The notes under the pieces: generated by a model
Databases searched by the model: none
What the model saw: only the letters and a program-made list of their open reading frames with translations
Told to the model about the DNA's origin: nothing
DNA from: JAHBNG01 sp039028975
GTDB lineage: Bacteria; Chloroflexota; Anaerolineae; Caldilineales; Caldilineaceae
Length of the DNA stretch: 64,000 nucleotides
Reading direction: 5' to 3'
Assembly (NCBI GenBank): GCA_039028975.1
Contig: JBCCHB010000040.1
Span: 43,167 to 107,166, forward strand
Part shown: positions 42,073-51,714 of the stretch, in pieces
How positions within the stretch are numbered: the first letter of the stretch is position 1
Layout: the number at the start of each line of letters is the position of its first letter
Translations under genes and position numbers: made by a program

Positions 42073-45033
42073 TTATGCGGAGCCTGAGTATATCTGTGGC
42101 AGCAATCCCACCATCACCCAATTAATCGCCGCCAAATCTGCCAAGGACCAAACTGCGTCCACCTGGCCGTGGGCCAATCCCGCCATGATGCCGGCCATCA
42201 ACATGATTGATAACCACTCAATCTGACCTTCATTCCTGATTCTAGAGGCAACTTGCTGCCAAGTCCTCCAGAGTTGAAATAGGTAACCATTTAGCCAAAG
42301 GATACCTGCCAGCCCCATCATTGTGCCTGTCTCCAGCCATAGATTGTGGGGATGTCTCAGATTCGGGTCAAGAATAGGATTGCTCAATGTATAGGCTGGA
42401 TAGTGCCAAAAGTATCCCCCTGGCCCGATGCCAAAGAGTGGATAATCGCGCCACAATTTGAGCGATGCTTGCCAGATTATCAACCGCTGGTACACAGTTG
42501 CACTATTACTCAATCGCTCCCAGAAGAACCAAATCCCCATCAGAAGGAGAAGCAAACAGATAAGCACCAAAAGCCACAGTAATGGAGAATAGAACAAGCT
42601 GCGCGCTGTTGTTGGCCGATGGTCAGATGTAAACCATCCTGCTTGACTCCTCAGCCAGACAAGAGACCAGAGAAGGAGGCCCATGGGAATCCCTAATAAC
42701 AATGCACCCCGACTGGCCGTAAGCAACAACGCTAGGGCGGTCAGCAGCAGCCCCACACCCAACAGACTCATCTCCAGCCGCTCCAGCCATGAGCTGCTCA
42801 GGGAAAATCCATTCAACGAAAATCTTCGCCTTGTCCACCAACAGCTAAAGAGACCCAACCCAATAAATAGGGTTCGCTCTAGGTAAAGTGCAGTATGGTT
42901 TGGGGAGAAGTGAGTGCCGACCAGCCGCCGGAAGCCATCTGCCTCTGTGCCACGACCTTGCAGCCAAGAGATAAGGCCGATGGCGGCAACAAAAATACCT
43001 CCAACAAATAGCGCGCCGAGCAACTGTTTTCTGGTAAGGAACTCCCTGGATAGAAGACGGGTTGCCCCATAGAGTAAGATGGGGATAAAGACCAAATCTA
43101 GCAGACCAGAAACATATGCCGTCGGATGCCAGCTACTTTGTACCGAAATGAGTCCAAGCAGCACCCACCCAAACGCGAGCCAGTCCCACCCACTCAACCT
43201 ATTCCAGTAGTACACCCCGGTCTGATGATCCCACCTATGATGAACCCAATTATATCGCAAGAGGCCAGGTAATAGAGCTAGCGCTGCTGCATGAGCTGGT
43301 GCAATCTGAACCGTCCATTGGATTAGAGTGATCTCCTTGTGTTGAAAGTGAAAAGGGAGTAAGAGCACCGCAACCAGTAGACCTGTGCTGGGTGAGATCC
43401 AAAAGAAGAGAACCAGAGCTAGCCAGCAAAGAAGAAGAAGTGGTGGCCAAACGACCGTATGATAGACGAATGCCAGGAATAGCAGCCCCACGACGAAGAG
43501 CCAACCAACTTCAGAAAATGTCTTTTGCGCATAGCGAACCAATCCAAGCTGGTTGAGCGTTACCCAGCCGCGCCAACCAATTAACAAACCGGCAATCACT
43601 AGCAGTATGAAGGATGCCCAAAGTGGTTGAGCTGTATAAGAGCCCCAGATAGAGGCCCAGATGGAGGCCCAGAGTGATAAGCCCTGCCTCGCTTGTGTAT
43701 GGTTTTCTCCCGCATCTTTCGTTAAAGCTTGGACAAGTGGGGGCGTAAGTGTGAAACCCTCTAGAAGTGAGCCATCTACCCTGGATTCATTTGACTTAGG
43801 ATTATCTTTTCGATTGCCAGAAGTGCTAGAAGTGCCAGTGCTAGATGTGCTCGGGTCAGAACTAACTGAGCTAGGTTTACGGACATCGTCGAACATTCCG
43901 GTTGGCCAGCCCATGTGCGTGAGCCAAGGCCACTCGGTGGATGCAATCTGGGTGGCTTGCTGGGCAAAGTCCACTTGAATTTGTGGGCTGACACGAGGCC
44001 AATCCGGAGAGCTTCCCCGGCTCCATCCAAAGCGACTGGCCCACAGAGGCGTATCTTCATCGTTGGCCACGACCATGGTCTGCCGCACTAAGGCTGCCCG
44101 TTGGAAGTTGAGGATGGCGCGATTTCTGCGTGGATAATCGGGTGTGTGAGCAAAGCCAAAGGGCTGGATGGCTACCCCATCAAAGAGGCGATCTGGGGAA
44201 TGGCCTAGCTGAAATCCTTGATCAGCACTGTACAGACGATTGAGGTAATGAATCTCATCAATGGCTGTATGACCACGGTCTGCGGTAGGGGCCAAAGCAC
44301 CTGCTAAAATAAAGGCGTCACCATCAGCTCGACGGATGGTTCCGCCCACTGTTTTCAAAAGACGGGCATAATCGACTGGCTCGATATGGCGTGCTCCCCA
44401 GTTAGGCCAGATGTTTGGCTCATCCCAAATCTGATAGACGCTCACCTGTTGTCCATAGCGAGTGGAAAAATGATGAGCAAATCGAGCCATATCCGAGTGA
44501 TGCTCTGGCGGTGCTGGAAAGGGATGCAGCTCACTTCGATCGAGCTCTCGTCGCGCCCAATCTGGTGAATTGGTAAGCACGACCACCGGCTCCAGTTTTG
44601 CCCGGCTGATGGCTGTGAGCCAGATGTCAGCTTTCTCCCATTCGTACCGTCCAGATTCAGGTTCAAGTTGAGACCAGTCCATCTGAATGCGGACCCACTC
44701 AAAGCCGTGATCTTGGAGCCGCCGGAGCTGGCTTTGGTCTGGGAATGTTGAGAGGCTATTTTCTGAGAAGGCATTGGCGGAGTTATCCTCTTGCCCTGGG
44801 GGGAGTAAGGGTATCGTAATGCCCATAGAGGGTGGGCATCCGCCCTCCGTTGTGGGTGGCGTAGAACAATCTGATAAGGGATACCCCTCCTGCACGTCTG
44901 TAGAGGATAAATTTCGGTCACTCTCTGACCAGGTGCGATAGACCAATCCACCGGTTAGTAGGCAAAAATTGAGTAAACTGATCAAGCAGAGAAGGCGAAT
45001 CGCCCTCAACCAGACAAATAACGCAGTTGACAT
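42073..45033 (-). CDS. Glycosidase-like / O-antigen-ligase (Wzy-C) fusion membrane protein
   Basis: 986 residues from the ATG at 45033. A membrane helix (about 8-30) is followed by an extracytoplasmic TIM-barrel-like domain (about 95-370) of the GH5/GH39 type, with GFEWVRIQMDWSQLEPESG and QIWDEPNIWPNWG, where E205 sits at the usual acid/base position. The usual second catalytic site, of the form W-x-T-E-F-G-W, reads WASRFGW with Arg334 in place of Glu. A Ser/Thr linker leads to a second half of ten or more helices with an O-antigen ligase/polymerase domain: VGTHFSPNHTALYLE, LLLTASRGALLLG, GIGPGGYFWHYPAY and HPHNLWLETGTMMG. It may bind glycan through the barrel and transfer it through the ligase. 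Activity is inferred only. Confidence 0.8.
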   Translation of the reverse strand: MSTALFVWLRAIRLLCLISLLNFCLLTGGLVYRTWSESDRNLSSTDVQEGYPLSDCSTPPTTEGGCPPSMGITIPLLPPGQEDNSANAFSENSLSTFPDQSQLRRLQDHGFEWVRIQMDWSQLEPESGRYEWEKADIWLTAISRAKLEPVVVLTNSPDWARRELDRSELHPFPAPPEHHSDMARFAHHFSTRYGQQVSVYQIWDEPNIWPNWGARHIEPVDYARLLKTVGGTIRRADGDAFILAGALAPTADRGHTAIDEIHYLNRLYSADQGFQLGHSPDRLFDGVAIQPFGFAHTPDYPRRNRAILNFQRAALVRQTMVVANDEDTPLWASRFGWSRGSSPDWPRVSPQIQVDFAQQATQIASTEWPWLTHMGWPTGMFDDVRKPSSVSSDPSTSSTGTSSTSGNRKDNPKSNESRVDGSLLEGFTLTPPLVQALTKDAGENHTQARQGLSLWASIWASIWGSYTAQPLWASFILLVIAGLLIGWRGWVTLNQLGLVRYAQKTFSEVGWLFVVGLLFLAFVYHTVVWPPLLLLCWLALVLFFWISPSTGLLVAVLLLPFHFQHKEITLIQWTVQIAPAHAAALALLPGLLRYNWVHHRWDHQTGVYYWNRLSGWDWLAFGWVLLGLISVQSSWHPTAYVSGLLDLVFIPILLYGATRLLSREFLTRKQLLGALFVGGIFVAAIGLISWLQGRGTEADGFRRLVGTHFSPNHTALYLERTLFIGLGLFSCWWTRRRFSLNGFSLSSSWLERLEMSLLGVGLLLTALALLLTASRGALLLGIPMGLLLWSLVWLRSQAGWFTSDHRPTTARSLFYSPLLWLLVLICLLLLLMGIWFFWERLSNSATVYQRLIIWQASLKLWRDYPLFGIGPGGYFWHYPAYTLSNPILDPNLRHPHNLWLETGTMMGLAGILWLNGYLFQLWRTWQQVASRIRNEGQIEWLSIMLMAGIMAGLAHGQVDAVWSLADLAAINWVMVGLLPQIYSGSA

Positions 45034-45105
45034 GTCAACAAACCCAACATACAATAGAGTTGTTCTGGAATAGTGAAACAGACAGTTGACTGACTAGACA
45101 AAATT

Positions 45106-46068
45106 ATGCGAGCAGATCGAACCAATTCCATGTTAGACAATTTGTGGGGCTTGTGGCGTCAGCCATCGACGCGTGATGCTGTTTCTGTGGTGGAAGAGCC
45201 TGAAATCCACAGGTACGAGGCTGCCAATGACATGATCGACTACCGCGACCGGATCAGTGTGGTGACGTGGTTGATTGTTTTTGGCCTGGGGCTGAGTATT
45301 CTTTTTAGTATGCCAAGCCTTTTGCAAATAGAGTTTGTTATTTTGAACTCACCCCTTGCATTTGAGATTACAGATAAAATCGTGGCTTCAATCTTTCTGG
45401 CTTTGCTTGCAGCACTAGGTACCCAAAGTGTGATTGAAGTCCACCCGTCCTTTTTAGGACGCCCCCCTGCTCGTTGGCATAGCATGTCGTTTTGGGCGCT
45501 TCCGGCTGCAGTCACCATTATTGCTACCTATCTGCTACCTTTTGCCCCCAATAGACCGTTACAAGTAGTCGGATTACTCTTTAGCGGGATCTTTGTGGCC
45601 CTCGCCCTTTTTTGTCTCTATGCCACTGTAGAAGTTGGGCAACCAGGTTTTCGTAGATCCCGCCTTGTGCTCAACTCATTGGCTTATGGGGCTGCCCTCT
45701 TGCTCTTCGTCTTCGTCTATCAGACGCGTACAAGGAGCCTCGTTTCGGCTACAGTCATTACAATTACTGCTACCTTACTTGCTGTGGAAGTATTGCGTAG
45801 CACGACTCGTCAGGTTGATCTGATCTTTACCTATGGTGCAATCGTTGGATTTGTCCTAGGGCAGGTAACCTGGGCGCTTAACTATTGGCCTGTCCCCAAC
45901 TTAACCGGTGGCCTCCTTCTTCTGCTCATCTTCTACCTACTAGTTGGTGTTGCCCAGCAAGGTCTTCAGGAGCGGATTACTGCTCGAGTCCTCATTGAAT
46001 TCGCCGTGTTTACCCTTCTTGCCTTACTACTGATAGCCTTTTTGGGGCCAGGGTTTGGGACACAGTAA
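45106..46068 (+). CDS. Integral membrane protein of unknown function
   Basis: 320 residues with a polar, acidic N-terminus of about 48 residues and then eight or nine hydrophobic helices. I do not recognise conserved catalytic motifs. The gene is divergent from the glycosidase/ligase fusion with only about 70 bases between the starts, so the two may share a promoter region and a role in the cell envelope. The ATG at 45130 (MLDNLWGLW) is an alternative start. It ends 130 bases before the convergent PanE-like gene, in a gap holding short direct repeats of the type CACCATCAACTCTT. Confidence 0.75.
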   Translation: MRADRTNSMLDNLWGLWRQPSTRDAVSVVEEPEIHRYEAANDMIDYRDRISVVTWLIVFGLGLSILFSMPSLLQIEFVILNSPLAFEITDKIVASIFLALLAALGTQSVIEVHPSFLGRPPARWHSMSFWALPAAVTIIATYLLPFAPNRPLQVVGLLFSGIFVALALFCLYATVEVGQPGFRRSRLVLNSLAYGAALLLFVFVYQTRTRSLVSATVITITATLLAVEVLRSTTRQVDLIFTYGAIVGFVLGQVTWALNYWPVPNLTGGLLLLLIFYLLVGVAQQGLQERITARVLIEFAVFTLLALLLIAFLGPGFGTQ

Positions 46069-46198
46069 TCGTTGGTCAGTAAGTCGGTTAGTCAGTAGCG
46101 GGTTGGTCTTTGAGTCTTCGGCGTAGGTGCTGTTCATCTGTCAATTTATTCAGGACGACACAATCCACCACCAACTATCCACCATCAACTCTTCACCA

Positions 46199-47308
46199 TC
46201 AACTCTTCACGCGCTCCCGGTATTCATCTGCCGTGACGAGCAGTCGCAAGTTTGCATTGTGCCAAAGCTCCCGTTTTTGAGGCTGATGGACAATGGCATT
46301 CAAAACCTCTGTATACATTGTGTTGATGGGCGTTGGAATGTTGACCAGCTTTCCTTTGGCTGAGATCGCACCGTTAAGCCAGCCTACTTCACTCTTTGTT
46401 TTGCCACCATCTAGATCCAGATAAAGACTGGGCATCTTTCCCCCTCTGCTTTTGCCTATCTGGCTACGCAAAATGAATCTTAGCAAAAATTTTGGCGTTC
46501 GCCGGATGAGTGGAGCCCAACTGCTAAACGTATAGCTGCCAATATTAACAGGTGGGATCTTTGCACTGCGCATTACGGCCAACGCTTCTCGCCATGCGCT
46601 AATCTCTAAATTAAGTAACTGGCTATGGGCAAAGACATCCTCTGGTGGCAAACCCAGTATGGCACTCGAGGCATTCCCTAGCATATTCATCAATACTTTG
46701 GTCCATTTGAGTCCCTGAGCGTCTGGATAAATAGTAATTGAAAAACCTGCTTCGCTTAGCGCCTGTTGGGCAAACTCAAATCGCGTCTGAGAGATGGCTG
46801 GATGCCAAGGGCTTAGTCCGATATCGCTACTTTCTCTATCGACTCGAATACGACCGGGACTGATGACACTTACAGGCGTTGTAATGTTGCCTGCAACCAC
46901 GTAGGCTGGCCCCAATAAAGAGGCTATAGCCTCTTCATTGCCAACGCCGTTTTGCAAGCTAATTACCATCGGCAGATCAAAGCCGCATACTTTAGCTGCC
47001 TGAAACAGCTCTTGGACGGCCAATTCGGTATCATAGCTTTTTACAGTTAGAAGGGCCAGCTCAAAACCGGTAGAAGAGTGCTCAAATGCCTGCTGAATGC
47101 TGGCCGCGGGGCGAATCGACTCTACAATCTGCTGCCCAGCGGCTTGCTCTATTCTCAATCCGCCATACTGCTGAACCTCGTCGACGAAACGGCCGCGTCC
47201 CGCGATGGTAACCGCAAAGCCCTTTTGGGCTAACTTCCCGCCAACCAAGCACCCAATTGCACCAGCACCAATTACAAGTATGTTTGGGTTAGACAAGTGT
47301 AACTCCAT
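46199..47308 (-). CDS. Ketopantoate reductase-family protein (PanE/ApbA)
   Basis: NADPH-dependent 2-dehydropantoate 2-reductase family, 369 residues. The N-terminal Rossmann motif is ILVIGAGAIGCLVGGKL. The central LLTVKSYDTELAV and ISLQNGVGNEE and the C-terminal GLKWTKVLMNMLGNA (catalytic Lys region) and SLYLDLDGGKTKSEVGWLNG are all typical. The ATG at 47308 overlaps the glpD stop by 20 bases. A longer frame to 47404 lies within glpD and is rejected. The C-terminal domain is longer than in short PanE proteins. The end of a glycerol operon is an unusual place for pantothenate synthesis, so a different 2-keto or hydroxy acid substrate is possible. Confidence 0.85.
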   Translation of the reverse strand: MELHLSNPNILVIGAGAIGCLVGGKLAQKGFAVTIAGRGRFVDEVQQYGGLRIEQAAGQQIVESIRPAASIQQAFEHSSTGFELALLTVKSYDTELAVQELFQAAKVCGFDLPMVISLQNGVGNEEAIASLLGPAYVVAGNITTPVSVISPGRIRVDRESSDIGLSPWHPAISQTRFEFAQQALSEAGFSITIYPDAQGLKWTKVLMNMLGNASSAILGLPPEDVFAHSQLLNLEISAWREALAVMRSAKIPPVNIGSYTFSSWAPLIRRTPKFLLRFILRSQIGKSRGGKMPSLYLDLDGGKTKSEVGWLNGAISAKGKLVNIPTPINTMYTEVLNAIVHQPQKRELWHNANLRLLVTADEYRERVKS

Positions 47309-49088
47309 GACGGTCTGCCAAAATGGCAACGGTACGCTCAATCTCTGCTTGCCGTTGCACAGGAGACCAGCCGTAAACATCGACACCGATGTCCGCCAAC
47401 TCATTGAGTAAGGAGGATGAGACCTGACCTTGCATGGCCACTAGTGTGCGGCGCAGAATCAGATCGTCAAGATGACATACCGCTTCCTGACTCATTAGGA
47501 ACTGTACCTCACCCCGATAGAGGTGGCTGCCTATACACGTTTGAACCAGAGAATCGGGTGTGGTGGTTTGACTCTGAGCGTCGGCAATGTACTCAGCAAC
47601 ATCTGCGGCTCGGGTTCCATAGCGTTCAAAGAGATTCTGTAGGATCTGGGGAGGCAACTCAGTACGACCGACCCACTGGGCAATCCAGCTTTCTCTTTCG
47701 GCTACACTCTTTGGGTAACCTCGACCACCACCAATGGGCAACATCTCCGTGCTCTGCTGACGTTCGACCTTGAGATGAGCCAGGGCTTTGTCGGTTGTTT
47801 GTTCTGAAAACGCACGAAAAGTGGTCCACTTTCCACCAATTAAGTTGTAGATAGGGTAAGATCGATTTTCGTTTGGCTCAATTACTTGGATGGAATGGTC
47901 CCGGCTAATCTGCCCTGTCGTATTGGCATTGCTAGCGGGTAGTGGGCGTACACCACTAAATTGAAAGACGATATGAGAGGGCTCCACTTGAATTGAGGGG
48001 AAGACGATAGATATCATCTCAAGGAAGTAGTTGATCTCCTCTTCTGAACAGCGGGCGTCGTCGGGATTATCAATCGCAATGTCCGATGTACCCACAATGA
48101 TCCGTTCTTTAAATGGGTAGATCAGTACAATACGACCATCCTTATTTTCAAAGAAAAGCTCACTTTCACCGATAGCCTCCCGCAATTCAGGGTGATCTAA
48201 AACTAAGTGTGAGCCTTTGGTTCCACCGATTAGCTTAGTTTGCTCTCCTAATGCCCAATTCGCAAAGTCGATCCAGGGGCCGGCCGCATTAATAACTAAT
48301 TTAGGGGCAACAGAGAATGTATCACCACTAAGTTCGTCCCGTAGCAACACACGGGAATCAGAAGAGCCATCCTCTGTCTCATTCTCTATGTCAGTCTTTG
48401 AGCCGTCCTTTGACGCTTGACCAGCTTCTGATGGCAATGCACTTACGTAGTTGAGTGCATTGGCTGTAGAGGAAGCAGTCATGCCGTCTAGAAGCGATTC
48501 GAGCGCAATCCGCTCAGGAGAGTGCATGGCTGCATCATAGTACGTTGCGGTGTAGCGAATCTTTGGATTCAGAAGTGGATAACGAGCCAGGGATCGGGTA
48601 CGTCCTTCAAAGCGATGGGCGGGTACGGTTCCTTGTTCACTGGTGTAGGCATCGTACATCATGAGTCCAAGCTTAATCACAACCGCCCCTCGTTCTGACG
48701 GCTTATCGAGCCAACCTAAGAATTTGAGTGGTGCATTCAACATGCCAGAGAAGCGATTGAAAATGGGAATTGTTGTTGGCAGGGGATATACATAATGAGG
48801 GGCATTTTCGATTAGGCGATTGCGTTCTTTGACAGCCTCGCTCACCAGTCGGAACTCACCATTTTCCAGATAGCGTATGCCACCATGGACCATATGGGAT
48901 GAGGCGGCACTGGCACCAGAGCAGAAGTCACCCCGCTCAACAAGTAGAACGTTGACGCCCTGTAATGCCAAATCGCGAAAGGTGCCTATACCATTAATGC
49001 CGCCACCCACGATCAACACATCTATGTGAGGATTGGCGCGAAAATGTTCCAAGAGTCGCGAACGATTCGTGAGCTGTTCTTTACTCAT
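47289..49088 (-). CDS. glpD: Glycerol-3-phosphate dehydrogenase (FAD, quinone-linked)
   Basis: Oxidises glycerol 3-phosphate to DHAP and passes electrons via FAD to the quinone pool at the membrane face. The 599-residue protein has an N-terminal FAD-binding motif VLIVGGGINGIGTFRDLALQ with LVERGDFCSGASAASSHM and VHGGIRYLENGEF. GGTKGSHLVLDHPEL and the C-terminal GGKWTTFRAFSEQT follow, then the C-terminal helical domain of the GlpD family. The start overlaps ptsI by 8 bases and the end overlaps the PanE-like gene. It supplies the oxidative step after GlpK in the same operon. Confidence 0.95.
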   Translation of the reverse strand: MSKEQLTNRSRLLEHFRANPHIDVLIVGGGINGIGTFRDLALQGVNVLLVERGDFCSGASAASSHMVHGGIRYLENGEFRLVSEAVKERNRLIENAPHYVYPLPTTIPIFNRFSGMLNAPLKFLGWLDKPSERGAVVIKLGLMMYDAYTSEQGTVPAHRFEGRTRSLARYPLLNPKIRYTATYYDAAMHSPERIALESLLDGMTASSTANALNYVSALPSEAGQASKDGSKTDIENETEDGSSDSRVLLRDELSGDTFSVAPKLVINAAGPWIDFANWALGEQTKLIGGTKGSHLVLDHPELREAIGESELFFENKDGRIVLIYPFKERIIVGTSDIAIDNPDDARCSEEEINYFLEMISIVFPSIQVEPSHIVFQFSGVRPLPASNANTTGQISRDHSIQVIEPNENRSYPIYNLIGGKWTTFRAFSEQTTDKALAHLKVERQQSTEMLPIGGGRGYPKSVAERESWIAQWVGRTELPPQILQNLFERYGTRAADVAEYIADAQSQTTTPDSLVQTCIGSHLYRGEVQFLMSQEAVCHLDDLILRRTLVAMQGQVSSSLLNELADIGVDVYGWSPVQRQAEIERTVAILADRHGVTLV

Positions 49089-50952
49089 AATTCAATAGTT
49101 CTTTAACCTTTTTAGGTGATGTAGATGTTAGAGCATTGGCCGCCAACTGTTGGCATGTTGCCATATGGGAGCGACAGATCTCTGCACGTACCACTTGTAG
49201 GCTGGCAGGCGTGGTACTAAATTCCGTAATACCCAAACCCAGTAGCAAGGGGGTGGCCGATGGATCGCTAGCTGGTCCGCCACAAAGCCCCACAGGGATC
49301 TCAAATTGGGCACCTGCCTCACAAACCAAGGAGATGAGCTTTAGAACGGCAGGATGCAACGGATCAACCAGACCTTGTACACTGCGGTTTGAGCGGTCAA
49401 CGGCCAATGTATATTGGGTTAGATCATTGGCACCAATGGCAAGAAAGTCCACCTTCGGGGCAAAATGGGTCGCCATCAGTGCTGCAGCCGGGGTCTCGAC
49501 AAGAACACCAAGAGCAAATAATTGGGCTAGCTCGTCCCGCTCCAGCCCCTCTAATTGCTGGCAGCGCTGAATAATTTCCCTTGCCTCTTCCAATTCTGCC
49601 AAATCTGTCACCATTGGAAGCATGAAGCGCAAGGGAATTCCTCGCTGATAGGTCACACGAAGTACGGCCCTAATCTGTACTTCTAGCAATTCTGGCTGCT
49701 GAAGTAGTAAGCGCATTCCTCGGTTGCCTAGAGCCGGATTGACTTCATGAAGATGCGGGGCAAAGGCAACTGGTTTGTCTCCACCAATATCCATGGCACG
49801 GATTGTTAGTAAGCTCTTGGCTGCTTTGGTTTCTCCCTTTGCTTTTTGGGCAGCAAGTCGCTGTCGCCAAATCATGAGGATCTCTTCATAAACAGCCATA
49901 TGGCGTTCTACTGTTGGGGGAACTATATCGCTATGAAAGAGAAACTCAGTGCGCAACAGCCCGATTCCGTCGGCACCAGCTCCCAACGCCTTATGGGCAT
50001 CACTTAGGCTGTTAACGCTGGCATAGAGCGCAATTCGAACGTGATCTGATGTTTCTATTACATCGTGCAGATTTTCCGTCGACCGATGGGAGGCTTTGGC
50101 GCTCTCATTGCAATCAACAGACTCCTGGAAATGCGCTTCATCGTGTTGAGGTAAAGGTGATGTTGTCCGGGCATCCCGTTCAACATTCGATGGTTCCAGC
50201 CAAAGTATGCCACTATCTCCATCGAGCAAAACCTTTGTTTCCTCTCGTAAGGACATCACATCTTCTGGCAATGCACAAATCATCGGAATATCGAGGGTGC
50301 GAGCAAGGATTGAAAGATGAGCAACTGGGCTACCATGAACAAGAGCAATTCCTGCTATGGGGTGCGGTGTCACGGGCCGCTGAACGGTAGGTAAATCTGA
50401 TTCGTCTATTTCCTCCTGCTCCAAATGGATCTCTGGCAACAGATGAAGCAGATCGGACGGTACCAAATCTTCGGCAACTAAAATAGTATCTCGGCTTAGA
50501 TGGATGCTTGTCGTCGCGTGTTGACCTTCAAGCCGCTTGATAAGGCGCATGCCAATATCAAGGAGATCCGTGGCCCGGCTGGAAAAATACTCATCTTCCA
50601 TCAGGCGGAATTGCCAAACTAGCTCGTCCACGCCTCGGCACACGGCCTCAACAGCACTAATGTTTTGAGTATGAATTGCCGTCTGAATAGGGGTAACTAA
50701 GGTTGGATCATACAGAATGGCTAGTTGACTGGAAAATATATCAGCAACAACTGGGTTCGCGGTTTGGCAAATGTGGGTTATCTCTGCATCAACTTGACTT
50801 TGCACATCCAGAAAATGCTGCCATTCTTCAGAAGGTGGGCGCACATCTATCTCACCCTCAGTTTGGGACGAAAGCCGAGATGTTCGATAGACTACAATGT
50901 GACCGAGTCCCATACCTGGGGCCGCGGGTATGCCTTGAAACGATAAGGTCAT
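49081..50952 (-). CDS. ptsI: PTS enzyme I (PEP-protein phosphotransferase) of the dihydroxyacetone phosphorelay
   Basis: Takes phosphate from PEP onto a histidine and passes it to HPr. The 623-residue protein is longer than the usual 570-580. The phosphohistidine region reads VHGSPVAHLSILARTLDIP, so the His is kept but the preceding G-G-x-T-S is changed. The PEP-binding barrel has RTEFLF, RAMDIGGDKP, NPALGNRGMRLLL, IGANDLTQYTLAVDR and a Cys in CGGPASDP, where most enzymes read CGE-x-A-G-D. An acidic/Ser-rich insert lies near residues 260-300. It sits between ptsH and glpD and close to dhaM, with no sugar permease nearby, so it probably serves DhaM. Confidence 0.92.
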   Translation of the reverse strand: MTLSFQGIPAAPGMGLGHIVVYRTSRLSSQTEGEIDVRPPSEEWQHFLDVQSQVDAEITHICQTANPVVADIFSSQLAILYDPTLVTPIQTAIHTQNISAVEAVCRGVDELVWQFRLMEDEYFSSRATDLLDIGMRLIKRLEGQHATTSIHLSRDTILVAEDLVPSDLLHLLPEIHLEQEEIDESDLPTVQRPVTPHPIAGIALVHGSPVAHLSILARTLDIPMICALPEDVMSLREETKVLLDGDSGILWLEPSNVERDARTTSPLPQHDEAHFQESVDCNESAKASHRSTENLHDVIETSDHVRIALYASVNSLSDAHKALGAGADGIGLLRTEFLFHSDIVPPTVERHMAVYEEILMIWRQRLAAQKAKGETKAAKSLLTIRAMDIGGDKPVAFAPHLHEVNPALGNRGMRLLLQQPELLEVQIRAVLRVTYQRGIPLRFMLPMVTDLAELEEAREIIQRCQQLEGLERDELAQLFALGVLVETPAAALMATHFAPKVDFLAIGANDLTQYTLAVDRSNRSVQGLVDPLHPAVLKLISLVCEAGAQFEIPVGLCGGPASDPSATPLLLGLGITEFSTTPASLQVVRAEICRSHMATCQQLAANALTSTSPKKVKELLNYE

Positions 50953-50961
50953 AAAATTGCC

Positions 50962-51243
50962 TTAACTAACGAGCAGGTTTTGCAACGCTTCAAGCGCTTT
51001 CTCTGCATCCGGTCCTTCTGCTTGAATACTCATCCTGTGGCCCTCTCTTGCCTGTAGCTGCATTAACTGAATAATAGAGCATGCATCGGCTACCAGCGTT
51101 CCATGAGAGAGATTTTGTACCGAGATCGATGCATCAAATTGATTGGCTACATTGACAAAATCCCGACTCTTTCTTAAATGAAGGCCGAGAGGGTGAGCAA
51201 TTGTAAACGTTATCGAGTGTAATGAGTTATCTGTGATAATCAC
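50962..51243 (-). CDS. ptsH: Phosphocarrier protein HPr
   Basis: 93-residue small phosphocarrier. The active-site region TIAHPLGLHLRKS keeps the histidine before the x-G-L-H-x-R pattern. The Ser46-equivalent segment reads ADACSIIQLMQLQAREG, so a serine is present, but no HPr kinase gene is visible in the window. The start is a GTG at 51243 with a weak ribosome site. It lies between dhaM and ptsI, in the order expected for a phosphate chain EI - HPr - DhaM. Confidence 0.92.
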   Translation of the reverse strand: MIITDNSLHSITFTIAHPLGLHLRKSRDFVNVANQFDASISVQNLSHGTLVADACSIIQLMQLQAREGHRMSIQAEGPDAEKALEALQNLLVS

Positions 51244-51274
51244 CTAAATTTGAATCAATCTCAAAGAACCTTCT

Positions 51275-51709
51275 TTAAACAGTTTTTACCAACTGACAGG
51301 CGGCGTTTGCTGCCTCCTCAACCTGGGATAGTGTTTTGCCTAGGCTGGCTTCCATGGATGCAATGACACTGCCTTCCACAAGGGGGGCATTGCTCACAAG
51401 GCAGCGGTCTCGCATGGGTTCATCTAAAAATTCAATGGCCATCTCTGCATTGATGAGTGCGCTTCCTAAATCGGCTAGGATGAGGACCCCATCATGGGAC
51501 CAAACCCGTCGAATTGCCTCAGCAATCTCTATCGAATTTGTACCTAGTCCCCAAGAGCCATGATGCTTCACCCCTCCTACGGCAACAATTTTTGGCTTGT
51601 GGGAAGACGGTATCTCATGTGTACTGCCTGTGTTGATCATCTCATCAGAAAGCTGCTTAACACCTTGTGCCAGCAGCAGACTGTGGGAAACAATGACCAA
51701 ATTTACCAT
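51275..51709 (-). CDS. dhaM: Dihydroxyacetone kinase phosphotransfer subunit DhaM
   Basis: EIIA-mannose-like domain that carries phosphate from HPr to the ADP bound in DhaL. The 144-residue protein starts MVNLVIVSHSLLLAQGV with the phosphoacceptor His9 in the usual place. It continues with VLILADLGSALINAEMAIEFL and NAPLVEGSVIASMEASLG, both diagnostic. It is a stand-alone domain rather than the EIIA-HPr-EI fusion known in some bacteria. The partner HPr and EI are encoded by the next two genes. It starts 5 bases after glpK. Confidence 0.93.
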   Translation of the reverse strand: MVNLVIVSHSLLLAQGVKQLSDEMINTGSTHEIPSSHKPKIVAVGGVKHHGSWGLGTNSIEIAEAIRRVWSHDGVLILADLGSALINAEMAIEFLDEPMRDRCLVSNAPLVEGSVIASMEASLGKTLSQVEEAANAACQLVKTV

Positions 51710-51714
51710 TTTGA

